DNA from: CAZWUZ01 sp964637655 [NCBI: uncultured bacterium]
GTDB lineage: Bacteria > DAOPZR01
DNA: 5,274 nt
Reading direction: 5' to 3'
Assembly: GCA_964637655.1 (NCBI GenBank)
Contig: CAZWUZ010000264.1
Location: 1-5,274 of the forward strand
Shown here: piece by piece, positions 1 through 5,274 of the stretch
Numbering within the stretch: position 1 is the first letter of the stretch
How the letters are laid out: each line of letters starts with the position of its first letter
Program-made: the position numbers and the translations under genes
The notes under the pieces: generated by a model
Told to the model about the DNA's origin: nothing
Database searches by the model: none
The model's input: only the letters and a program-made list of their open reading frames with translations

Positions 1-325
1 GGATGGCGCCGTCCATCTGCGCCGCGCCGGTGATCATGTTCTTGATGTAGTCGGCATGCCCCGGGCAGTCGACGTGCGCATAGTGGCGTTTTTCCGACTC
101 GTACTCGACGTGTGACGTCGCAATGGTGAGGATCTTCGTCGGGTCGCGCCGCCCCTGCGACTCGGACGCCTTGGCGATGTCATCGTAGCTCTTGAACGTC
201 GCCAGGCCCTTCGTCTCCAGCACCTTGGTCAGCGACGCCGTCAGCGTCGTCTTGCCGTGGTCGACGTGGCCGATGGTGCCCACATTGACGTGCGGCTTGG
301 TCCGGTTGAACTTTTCCTTTGCCAT
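1..325 (-). CDS. tuf: Elongation factor Tu, N-terminal part (truncated by window edge)
   Basis: EF-Tu is the cytoplasmic GTPase that carries aminoacyl-tRNA to the ribosomal A site. The first 108 residues of the G domain are present (about a quarter of the usual ~395), and the gene runs off the left edge. It starts [20 protein letters not shown], typical of EF-Tu. Visible motifs are the P-loop GHVDHGKT (19-26), DCPGH (86-90, with the catalytic-type His90) and [14 protein letters not shown] at the end. Switch I is unusual. Between YDDI (47-50) and HVEY (72-75) there are about five more residues than in E. coli, and the conserved RGITI reads KILTI (64-68). The Mg-binding Thr (67) is kept, but the Arg-Gly before it is lost. 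I recall planctomycete EF-Tu having a similar segment, so this looks like a lineage trait rather than damage. The ATG at 325-323 is chosen for its homology and for the AGGAGG 10 bases upstream. It is the last str-operon gene in the window, 108 bases after EF-G. Confidence 0.97.
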   Translation of the reverse strand, partial: MAKEKFNRTKPHVNVGTIGHVDHGKTTLTASLTKVLETKGLATFKSYDDIAKASESQGRRDPTKILTIATSHVEYESEKRHYAHVDCPGHADYIKNMITGAAQMDGAI

Positions 326-335
326 AATCCTGCAT

Positions 336-341
336 CCTCCT
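336..341 (-). promoter_or_regulatory. Shine-Dalgarno site of tuf
   Basis: A full AGGAGG lies 10 bases before the tuf ATG. It is preceded by a run of seven A residues (minus strand, 354-348), which would keep the site unstructured in the mRNA. It is the strongest ribosome-binding site in the window, as expected for a very highly expressed protein. An ATG directly after AGGAGG (335-333) is out of frame and has no spacing, so it is not the start. Confidence 0.85.
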
Positions 342-366
342 AAAAGGTTTTTTTCTACTGCCTGGC

Positions 367-399
367 GGACAGCGCCGCGCGTCCCGCGGCCGGCCGTCC
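367..399 (-). other. Possible stem-loop in the EF-G/tuf spacer
   Basis: In the mRNA sense, GGACGGC (399-393) can pair with GCTGTCC (373-367), seven pairs including one G-U. Inside it, CCGCG pairs with CGCGG around a five-base GGACG loop. No U-tract follows, so it is not a standard intrinsic terminator and read-through into tuf is expected. It could be an mRNA stability or processing element. In DNA this GC-rich, it may also be chance. Confidence 0.3.
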
Positions 400-420
400 C
401 CGTCACCTGTGTATCGCCAC

Positions 421-442
421 GTCACCCCGTGCGTCAGGTGAC
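421..442 (-). other. Possible small hairpin over the EF-G stop codon
   Basis: GTCACC (442-437) is the reverse complement of GGTGAC, which occurs twice downstream in the mRNA sense (426-421 and 407-402). Two mutually exclusive six-pair hairpins are therefore possible, the nearer with a 10-base loop holding the TGA stop of EF-G. No U-tract follows. The function is unknown and the short stems could be chance. Confidence 0.25.
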
Positions 443-2485
443 CATCGTTTTTGCCACCGCGTCCGGCAGCGGCGCGAACTGCGCGAACTCCATCGTGTAC
501 GTCGCGCGCCCCTGCGTCAGCGAGCGCAGTTCGTTAGCATACCCGAACATCGCCCGCAACGGCACCGTCACGTCGATCACCTGCGCCGTGCCGTGCGCCG
601 TCATGCCGCTCACCGCGCCCCCGCGACTGCTCAGCGACCCGAGCACCGCCCCGAGAAACTCCTCCGGGGTCTCCACCGCGACCCGCATCACCGGTTCGAG
701 CAGCACCGGCTGCCCGTCCTTCACCGCCGCGCGCAGCGCGCGCCCCGCGGCAATCGCATAATCTGCCGGCTCGCTGCCGTCCTTCCCCTGCGCCGCGACC
801 AGCGTCACCGCCAGCCCGCTCAGCGGGTAGCCCGCCAGCGGCCCCGCGCTCTGCGCCCCGCGCACCCCGTCTTCCACCGCCTGCGCGATGGCCGGCGTCA
901 GCGTCACCGCGCTGCGCCAGGTCAACCCGCCGCCGGGCCCGGGGGCAACCGCCAGCGTCACGCTCGCATAGTGCAGCGTATCGCCCAGCTGTCGCTCATA
1001 CTCCGCGGTGTGCGTCACCGCCGCCGTTACCGTCTCCTGGTACGCCACCTGCGGCTGCCCGACATTGGCGGCGACCTTGAACTCGCGCCGCAGGCGGTCC
1101 ACCTTGATATCGAGGTGGAGTTCCCCCATGCCGCCGATAATCGTCTGCCCCGTCTCCGCATCCACCTGCACGCGAAACGTCGGATCCTCATCCGCCAGCC
1201 GCGCCAGCGCCTTCGCCAGTTTCTCGCGCTCGGCCTGCGTGCGCGGCTCGATGGCGATGCTCACCACCGGCTCGGGAAACCGCAGCGCCTCGAGCACCAC
1301 CGGGTGCTCCCGGTCGCACAGCGTGTCGCCCGTCGCCACCTGCTCGGCCCCGACCACGGCAATGATGTCGCCGGTCGCCGCCTGCGCCAGTTCCTCGCGG
1401 CGGTTGGCATGCAGGCGGAACAGTTTCTGCAGGCGGACCTTGCGTCCGGTGCGGCCGTTTACCACCGCCGCCCCTGCCTTGACCGTTCCCGCATATACCC
1501 GCACATACACCAGCCGATCCGTATGCTGATCGCTGTCGATCTTGAAGACCAGCGCCGTGAACGGTTCCCCGTCCGCGGGCCGGCGCTCGCACCGTTCCTC
1601 AGTCGCCGGGTGGAGGCCCACCACGGGCGGCAGGTCAAGCGGTGACGGCAGGTAGCGTACGATGCCGTCGAGCAGCGGCTGTACGCCCCGGTTCCGGAAG
1701 GCCGCGCCGAAGTAGGTCGGCGTTACGGCCTGTGCCAGTGTCGCTCGGCGTATTCCGTTGTGAATCTCCTCCTCCGTGATGCCTGCTTCATCCTCGAGAA
1801 ACTTCGCGAGGAATTCGTCGTCATGTTCCGCCAGGCGTTCCAGCATCGCCGCCCGCGCCGCCTGTGCCGCACCCGCCAGTTCCGCGGGCACGTCCTCTGC
1901 CGCGACGGTCCGCCCGTCACCCTCACTCCACGTCAACAGCCGCATGGTGATCAGGTCGATCACTCCGCGGAAGTCCGCCTCCCGCCCCACCGGCAGCTGC
2001 AGCGCCAGGGGCACCGCCCCCAGTTTCTCGCGCATCTCCCGCAGGCAGCACTCCGGGTCCGCCCCGAGCCGGTCGAGCTTGTTGACGAACGCCAGCCGCG
2101 GCACCCCGTAGCGGTTCGCCTGCCGCCAGACCGTCTCGCTCTGCGGCTGCACGCCGCCCGCGGCGCAGAAGACGCCGACCGCCCCGTCCAGTACCCGCAG
2201 TGACCGTTCCACCTCCGCGGTGAAGTCGACGTGCCCCGGGGTATCAATCAGCGCCAGCGTGTGTTCCTGCCACTGGCAGGTGATCGCCGCGCTGACGATG
2301 GTGATGCCGCGCTCCTGCTCCTGGACCATCCAGTCGGTGACGGTATTGCCGTCGTCGACGTTGCCCAGCCGGTGCGTGCGCCCCGTGTAGTAGAGTATCC
2401 TTTCCGTCAGTGTCGTTTTGCCCGCGTCAATGTGCGCGATGATACCGAAATTGCGCAGGCGCCCTATCTCGCCCTCGCGGGCCAT
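434..2485 (-). CDS. fusA: Elongation factor G, recycling-type (mtEFG2/spdEFG2-like)
   Basis: This is an EF-G family translational GTPase of 683 residues, slightly short for the family (~690-705). The G domain is intact: P-loop AHIDAGKT (17-24), RGITI (59-63), DTPGH (81-85), NKLD (135-138) and GAAF (260-263). Domain II follows at about 305-400, domain III at about 405-480 with [10 protein letters not shown] (451-460), domain IV at about 483-600 and domain V from about 600, with [22 protein letters not shown] (two parts, 646-667). Domain IV is atypical. The QSGGRGQYG segment is replaced by [10 protein letters not shown] (497-506), the IPGEYIPAV segment is absent, and the loop that carries the decoding-centre His (HDVDSSE in E. 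coli) reads GKDGSEPAD. This matches my memory of mitochondrial EF-G2 (GFM2, with DRTLGDKRH), which works with RRF to split ribosomes and does not translocate. Recycling specialisation is therefore inferred. The ATG at 2485-2483 is the only start codon in this frame for at least 50 codons upstream. It lies 22 bases after the rpsG stop and has no clear Shine-Dalgarno. The stop is TGA. The fusA symbol reflects family and position only. Confidence 0.93.
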   Translation of the reverse strand: MAREGEIGRLRNFGIIAHIDAGKTTLTERILYYTGRTHRLGNVDDGNTVTDWMVQEQERGITIVSAAITCQWQEHTLALIDTPGHVDFTAEVERSLRVLDGAVGVFCAAGGVQPQSETVWRQANRYGVPRLAFVNKLDRLGADPECCLREMREKLGAVPLALQLPVGREADFRGVIDLITMRLLTWSEGDGRTVAAEDVPAELAGAAQAARAAMLERLAEHDDEFLAKFLEDEAGITEEEIHNGIRRATLAQAVTPTYFGAAFRNRGVQPLLDGIVRYLPSPLDLPPVVGLHPATEERCERRPADGEPFTALVFKIDSDQHTDRLVYVRVYAGTVKAGAAVVNGRTGRKVRLQKLFRLHANRREELAQAATGDIIAVVGAEQVATGDTLCDREHPVVLEALRFPEPVVSIAIEPRTQAEREKLAKALARLADEDPTFRVQVDAETGQTIIGGMGELHLDIKVDRLRREFKVAANVGQPQVAYQETVTAAVTHTAEYERQLGDTLHYASVTLAVAPGPGGGLTWRSAVTLTPAIAQAVEDGVRGAQSAGPLAGYPLSGLAVTLVAAQGKDGSEPADYAIAAGRALRAAVKDGQPVLLEPVMRVAVETPEEFLGAVLGSLSSRGGAVSGMTAHGTAQVIDVTVPLRAMFGYANELRSLTQGRATYTMEFAQFAPLPDAVAKTMVT

Positions 2486-2507
2486 TGCTGCCGTCCGTCC
2501 GTGCTGC

Positions 2508-2981
2508 TTACCAGCGGTAATGCGCGAACGCGCGGTTCGCTTCCGCCATCTTGAACGTGTCTTCCTTCTTCTTGATCGCCCCGCCCTGGTTGTTGTAGGC
2601 GTCGAGCAGTTCGCCCGCCAGGCGCTTCGCCATGCCCGGTTCCTTGCGGTCGCGCGCATAGCCGATCAGCCAGCGGAAGGCCAGCGTCAGCCGCCGCTCC
2701 GGGCGCACTTCGACCGGCACCTGGTAGTTGGCGCCGCCAACGCGACGCGAGCGGACCTCGAGCACCGGCTTGACATTCTCGACCGCCTTCTCGAACACCT
2801 CGAGCGGGTCCTTCTTCGCCTTCTCCTTGATGATGGCAAAGGCGTCGCTGACGATCTTCTCGCACGCTGCCGCCTTGCCCGCCCACATCATCGTGGTGAT
2901 GAACTTGCCCAGCAGTTCGTTGTGATAGACCGGATCGACGCGGCGGGCGCGCGCGAAACTTTTGGTTTTCTTCCGTGGCAT
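2508..2981 (-). CDS. rpsG: 30S ribosomal protein S7
   Basis: S7 nucleates assembly of the 30S head by binding the 3' major domain of 16S rRNA and sits near the E site and mRNA exit. The protein is 157 residues, the usual length of the short S7 form, and is complete. It opens with a basic tail ([14 protein letters not shown]). It keeps the family core: [18 protein letters not shown] (22-39), the signature [20 protein letters not shown] (78-97), then FRWLIGYAR and the C-terminal [11 protein letters not shown]. The ATG at 2981 is fixed by homology and by an AGGAGAG eight bases upstream. The gap to rpsL is only 15 bases, so the two are surely co-transcribed and probably translationally coupled. 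In E. coli S7 represses the str operon by binding a longer rpsL-rpsG intercistronic region; this gap is too short to hold that structure. The stop is TAA. Confidence 0.98.
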   Translation of the reverse strand: MPRKKTKSFARARRVDPVYHNELLGKFITTMMWAGKAAACEKIVSDAFAIIKEKAKKDPLEVFEKAVENVKPVLEVRSRRVGGANYQVPVEVRPERRLTLAFRWLIGYARDRKEPGMAKRLAGELLDAYNNQGGAIKKKEDTFKMAEANRAFAHYRW

Positions 2982-2989
2982 GGTCCTGG

Positions 2990-2996
2990 CTCTCCT
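2990..2996 (-). promoter_or_regulatory. Shine-Dalgarno site of rpsG, abutting the rpsL stop
   Basis: AGGAGAG follows the rpsL TAG stop with no intervening base and lies eight bases before the rpsG ATG. A ribosome terminating on rpsL would cover this site, which favours coupled translation of S12 and S7. Confidence 0.85.
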
Positions 2997-3374
2997 CTAC
3001 GCGCCCTTCGGCCGCTTCGTCCCGTACTTCGACCGGCTCTGTTTCCGGTCGGCGACGCCCTGCGTGTCGAGGGTGCCGCGCAGCAGGTGGTAGCGCACGC
3101 CCGGCAGGTCCTTCACGCGCCCGCCGCGCACCAGCACGATGCTGTGCTCCTGCAGGTTGTGTCCCTCGCCCGGGATGTACGCCGTCACCTCGTAGCCGCT
3201 GGTCAGGCGCACGCGCGCCACCTTGCGCATCGCCGAGTTCGGCTTCTTCGGGGTCACCGTGTACACGCGCGTGCACACGCCGCGCCGCTGCGGACACGCC
3301 TTCAGCGCGGGGGCCTTCGTCTTGCTGCGCACCGGCTGCCGGTTGCGCTTGATCAACTGGTTCGTCGTCGGCAC
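2997..3374 (-). CDS. rpsL: 30S ribosomal protein S12
   Basis: S12 lies at the decoding centre of the 30S subunit and controls tRNA selection accuracy. The protein is 125 residues, a normal length. It starts (M)[19 protein letters not shown], carries [11 protein letters not shown] (41-51), GEGHNLQEH (69-77) and [13 protein letters not shown] (84-96), and ends [15 protein letters not shown]. Lys43 and Lys88, the usual sites of streptomycin-resistance changes, are the wild-type residues. Asp89, the residue beta-methylthiolated by RimO in some bacteria, is present. The start is GTG at 3374-3372, because PTTNQ is the conserved N-terminus and AAGGAGA lies just upstream; the frame stays open to 3428, but those extra residues resemble nothing in S12. 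It is the first gene of the str segment, behind its own promoter. The stop is TAG. Confidence 0.98.
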   Translation of the reverse strand: MPTTNQLIKRNRQPVRSKTKAPALKACPQRRGVCTRVYTVTPKKPNSAMRKVARVRLTSGYEVTAYIPGEGHNLQEHSIVLVRGGRVKDLPGVRYHLLRGTLDTQGVADRKQSRSKYGTKRPKGA

Positions 3375-3379
3375 TGCTC

Positions 3380-3386
3380 TCTCCTT
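3380..3386 (-). promoter_or_regulatory. Shine-Dalgarno site of rpsL (decides the GTG start)
   Basis: AAGGAGA ends five bases before the GTG codon at 3374. Together with the conserved PTTNQ N-terminus it fixes GTG as the start and excludes the longer upstream reading. Confidence 0.85.
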
Positions 3387-3404
3387 GAGACCGCGGCACA
3401 CACA

Positions 3405-3423
3405 CCGTCCGCCCCGCGGACGG
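3405..3423 (-). promoter_or_regulatory. Perfect stem-loop in the rpsL leader
   Basis: In the mRNA sense CCGTCCGC, a GGG loop and GCGGACGG form a perfect eight-pair hairpin. The flanks (GUGUGCG against UGUGUGU) could extend it mainly through G-U pairs, and GCGGC (3440-3436) could pair with GCCGC (3397-3393) to close the whole leader. It lies between the predicted transcription start near 3443 and the rpsL ribosome-binding site, 18 bases before the latter. No U-tract follows, so it is not a terminator for rpoC. A role in translational feedback or mRNA stability is possible but inferred. Confidence 0.5.
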
Positions 3424-3449
3424 CGCACACCCGGCGCCGCAATTCGCGT

Positions 3450-3478
3450 ATACTACCATACTCTACAGCCACTGTCAA
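3450..3478 (-). promoter_or_regulatory. Sigma70-type promoter for rpsL and the str operon
   Basis: A perfect -35 box TTGACA (3478-3473) is followed by exactly 17 bases and TAGTAT (3455-3450), a 4/6 match to TATAAT. TG one base before the -10 makes it an extended -10 element (TGGTAGTAT). It lies 10 bases after the rpoC stop in an AT-richer patch of otherwise very GC-rich DNA. Predicted transcription start is about 3444-3442, giving a leader of roughly 70 bases. It would allow S12/S7/EF-G/EF-Tu to be expressed beyond the level of rpoBC read-through. Prediction only, but spacing and context are good. Confidence 0.75.
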
Positions 3479-3487
3479 GTCCCCCGG

Positions 3488-5274
3488 CTACTTTTCTTCC
3501 GGGGCGTCGCCACCGTCGGCGGCGGCTGCTGGCGCCGCGGCCGCCGCCGGACGCAACGGCGCCGGCCGCGGGGGCGGCTCCGGCGGCGGCCTCAGGGGCC
3601 CGCGTGGGGTTTGAAGCGCGCCGTAATTCGTGTTGCGGTCGTGATAGACCGACTTGCCCGTGCCCGCCGGGATGAGATGCCCGATGACCACGTTTTCCTT
3701 CAGGCCGCGCAGCGTGTCCTCGGCACCGCGGATGGCCGCCTCGGCGAGGATGCGCCGCGTCTCCTGGAACGACGCCGCGGAAATAAAGCTCTCCGTCGCC
3801 AGCGACGCCTTGGTCACCCCCAGCAGCGTGTCCTCGTACTCCGCCGGGATTTCCCCCTTCGCCTTGAGCACCGCGTTGCGCTTCTGCACCGCCTGCCGGT
3901 CGACCAGTTCCCCGACGAGGAACGGCGTGTCGCCCGAGCGCGTAACCAGCACCTTGCGCAGCATCTGGCGGATGATCACCTCGATGTGCTTGTCGGCGAT
4001 GGTCACCCCCTGGCCGCGGTACACTTCCTGCACCTCGTTGAGCAGGTACTTCTGCAGTTCCGCCACCCCGCGCACCTTGAGGATGTCATACGGGCTGACC
4101 GGCCCGTCGGTGAGCGCCGTGCCCGCCTCGATATGGTCGCCATCCTGCACCTTGAGGTGCAGCCCGAACGGCACCTTGTACTCCTTCTTCTGCGCCTTCC
4201 CCTGCACGGTCACCAGCCGGTAGGGGGAGCGCTCCGCTGCCAGCGAGCCCTTCTTCACCCCGCGCCGCGGCCGGTCCGGGTTGCGGTTGATCTTCACCGC
4301 CCCGTCGATCTCCGCCACCTGCGCGCGGTCGGCGCGCTGCCGCGCCTCGAACAGGTCCTCGACGCGCGGCAGGCCGCCGGTGATGTCCTTGGTCTTGGAC
4401 AGCGCCTTGGGGATCTTGGCGAAGATGTCGCCCGCCCGGTAATGCTCGCCGTCCTTCACCATCAGCTGGCACTGGTAGGGGAGGTCGTAGATATCCTCCG
4501 CCTCCTCGCCCCGCACCTTGAGCACCAGGCGCGGCTGCAGTTCCTTTTCCTTGTCCTCGGTGATGACGCGCACGCTCATGCCGGTGTTCTCGTCGACATC
4601 CTCGCGCAGCGTCCGCCCCGGGCGGATGTCGGCGAACGCCACCTTGCCGCTGCGGCGGCAGAGGATGAGTTCGTTGAACGCGTCGAACTCGGCGATCTTG
4701 GTGCCCGCCGGCACCAGCTGGTCGTCGCCGACCAGCAGCTTGGTCCCCGTCGGCAGCAGGATGCGCTGTTCGCGCCCCAGCACCAGCAGCTGGTTCTTCG
4801 CCTCGTGGAAGTGCAGGATCCCCTCGGCCGGCGCCGGCACGCGCTCGCGCTTGCCGTCCCCGCCCTTGATCTCCATGATCGGGTCACCCGCCGCGACAAA
4901 CACGCCGCCGGCGAGGATGCGCGCCCCCTCGGGCACCTTGAGCTGCGCCCGCACGCTGCGGAAGGTCAGCTCGGACTGCTGCATGACGACGATGTCGCTG
5001 TCGCACTTGACCGTGCGTGACGGCACCTCGCTGATGTAGACCGGTTCCTCGTAGCTCGCCTCCTTGAAGCCGCCCGAGCCCAAGGCGATGCCGCCGACGT
5101 GGAAGGTGCGCATCGTCAGCTGCGTGCCGGGTTCGCCGATCGACTGCGCCGCGATGATGCCGACCGGTTCCCCCTCCTCCACCAGCCGCCCGGTCGCCAT
5201 GTTGCGCCCGTAGCAGAGCACGCAGACCCCGGTGTCCGCCTCGCAGGTCAGCACCGTGCGGCTCTTGACCTTCT
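3488..5274 (-). CDS. rpoC: RNA polymerase beta' subunit, C-terminal part (truncated by window edge)
   Basis: Beta' forms half of the catalytic cleft of RNA polymerase. About 594 C-terminal residues are present and the frame runs off the right edge; a GTG at 5254 is only an internal Val. Numbering from that Val, [11 protein letters not shown] (4-14) supplies three cysteines of the second zinc site. Next come the bridge helix/trigger loop region with [20 protein letters not shown] (32-51) and then HVGG, where Arg49 and His52 are the substrate-contacting residues. The trigger loop is split by an insertion of about 230 residues (56-286) before [17 protein letters not shown] (289-305). This is in the place of the E. 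coli SI3 insertion (188 residues) and is somewhat longer. The rest is conserved: [26 protein letters not shown] (421-434), [19 protein letters not shown] (481-499) and [17 protein letters not shown] (517-533). The last ~40 residues are a Pro/Ala-rich, probably disordered tail ending DAPEEK. The stop is TAG; rpsL begins 113 bases later on the same strand. Confidence 0.98.
   Translation of the reverse strand, partial: KVKSRTVLTCEADTGVCVLCYGRNMATGRLVEEGEPVGIIAAQSIGEPGTQLTMRTFHVGGIALGSGGFKEASYEEPVYISEVPSRTVKCDSDIVVMQQSELTFRSVRAQLKVPEGARILAGGVFVAAGDPIMEIKGGDGKRERVPAPAEGILHFHEAKNQLLVLGREQRILLPTGTKLLVGDDQLVPAGTKIAEFDAFNELILCRRSGKVAFADIRPGRTLREDVDENTGMSVRVITEDKEKELQPRLVLKVRGEEAEDIYDLPYQCQLMVKDGEHYRAGDIFAKIPKALSKTKDITGGLPRVEDLFEARQRADRAQVAEIDGAVKINRNPDRPRRGVKKGSLAAERSPYRLVTVQGKAQKKEYKVPFGLHLKVQDGDHIEAGTALTDGPVSPYDILKVRGVAELQKYLLNEVQEVYRGQGVTIADKHIEVIIRQMLRKVLVTRSGDTPFLVGELVDRQAVQKRNAVLKAKGEIPAEYEDTLLGVTKASLATESFISAASFQETRRILAEAAIRGAEDTLRGLKENVVIGHLIPAGTGKSVYHDRNTNYGALQTPRGPLRPPPEPPPRPAPLRPAAAAAPAAAADGGDAPEEK

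Noticed and set aside
348-354. Seven-T run on the plus strand as a terminator tail
   Set aside because: There is no stable hairpin just before it on the plus strand and no plus-strand gene to terminate; on the coding strand it is an A-run before the tuf ribosome-binding site.
593-1645. A 350-codon plus-strand open frame antisense to EF-G
   Set aside because: Its composition is Arg/His-rich shadow sequence; the minus-strand EF-G frame is unambiguous.
434-2485. A Tet(M)-type ribosomal protection protein
   Set aside because: Domain IV shares the loss of SGGRGQYG with such proteins, but the G domain ([13 protein letters not shown]) and the EF-G-like domain V ending, with str-operon position, favour EF-G2.
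2486-2659. N-terminal extension of EF-G by 58 codons
   Set aside because: It overlaps rpsG, is Arg/Thr-rich, and lacks EF-G similarity; [20 protein letters not shown] is the normal N-terminus.
2997-3374. Streptomycin-resistance allele of rpsL
   Set aside because: Lys43 and Lys88 are both the sensitive wild-type residues.
3375-3428. N-terminal extension of S12 by 18 codons
   Set aside because: It would translate the leader hairpin and the Shine-Dalgarno; the GTG at 3374 gives the standard S12 N-terminus.
2464-3459. A 331-codon minus-strand frame overlapping rpsL and rpsG
   Set aside because: It is out of frame with both real genes, low in hydrophobic residues, and explained by high GC content.
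2418-3614. A 398-codon plus-strand open frame crossing rpsG and rpsL
   Set aside because: It runs antisense through two certain ribosomal protein genes and their spacers and has no recognisable domain.
3611-5020. A 469-codon open frame on the plus strand, antisense to rpoC
   Set aside because: It mirrors the conserved beta' codons, is rich in Arg/Leu/His as expected of antisense high-GC frames, and resembles no known protein.

Overview
The window is a GC-rich stretch of bacterial chromosome with every gene on the minus strand. In transcription order (right to left) it holds the 3' part of rpoC (RNA polymerase beta'), rpsL (ribosomal protein S12), rpsG (S7), an elongation factor G gene in the fusA position, and the 5' part of tuf (EF-Tu). 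This is the junction of the rpoBC cluster with the classical str operon. Both end genes are cut by the window edges.

The sequence points to the Planctomycetota or a close relative. The main reason is EF-Tu: the usual RGITI switch I motif is replaced by a longer loop that ends KILTI. From memory, planctomycete EF-Tu proteins carry a similar DIAK...RD.TK..TIA segment. The EF-G also fits, because planctomycetes, spirochaetes and some deltaproteobacteria carry the split spdEFG1/spdEFG2 pair. This placement is an inference; no database search was possible.

Layout: 5274-3488 is rpoC, with the trigger loop, a large insertion inside it, the conserved C-terminal module and a Pro/Ala-rich tail. 3487-3375 is a 113-base spacer with a good sigma70-type promoter (TTGACA, 17-base spacer, TGG-TAGTAT) and a structured leader. 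3374-2997 is rpsL with a GTG start. A 15-base gap carrying an AGGAGAG ribosome-binding site leads to rpsG (2981-2508). A 22-base gap with no clear Shine-Dalgarno leads to EF-G (2485-434). A 108-base spacer with two possible hairpins and a strong AGGAGG leads to tuf (from 325). No stretch over 300 bases lacks a gene.

The genes supply transcription (beta'), the small-subunit decoding and head regions (S12, S7) and the two GTPases of the elongation/recycling cycle. The most notable point is that the EF-G in the str operon lacks the domain IV tip motifs needed for classical translocation. It instead resembles the ribosome-recycling type (mitochondrial EF-G2/GFM2, spdEFG2). If so, the translocating EF-G must be encoded elsewhere. 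I saw no mobile elements, CRISPR arrays, tRNAs or rRNAs.
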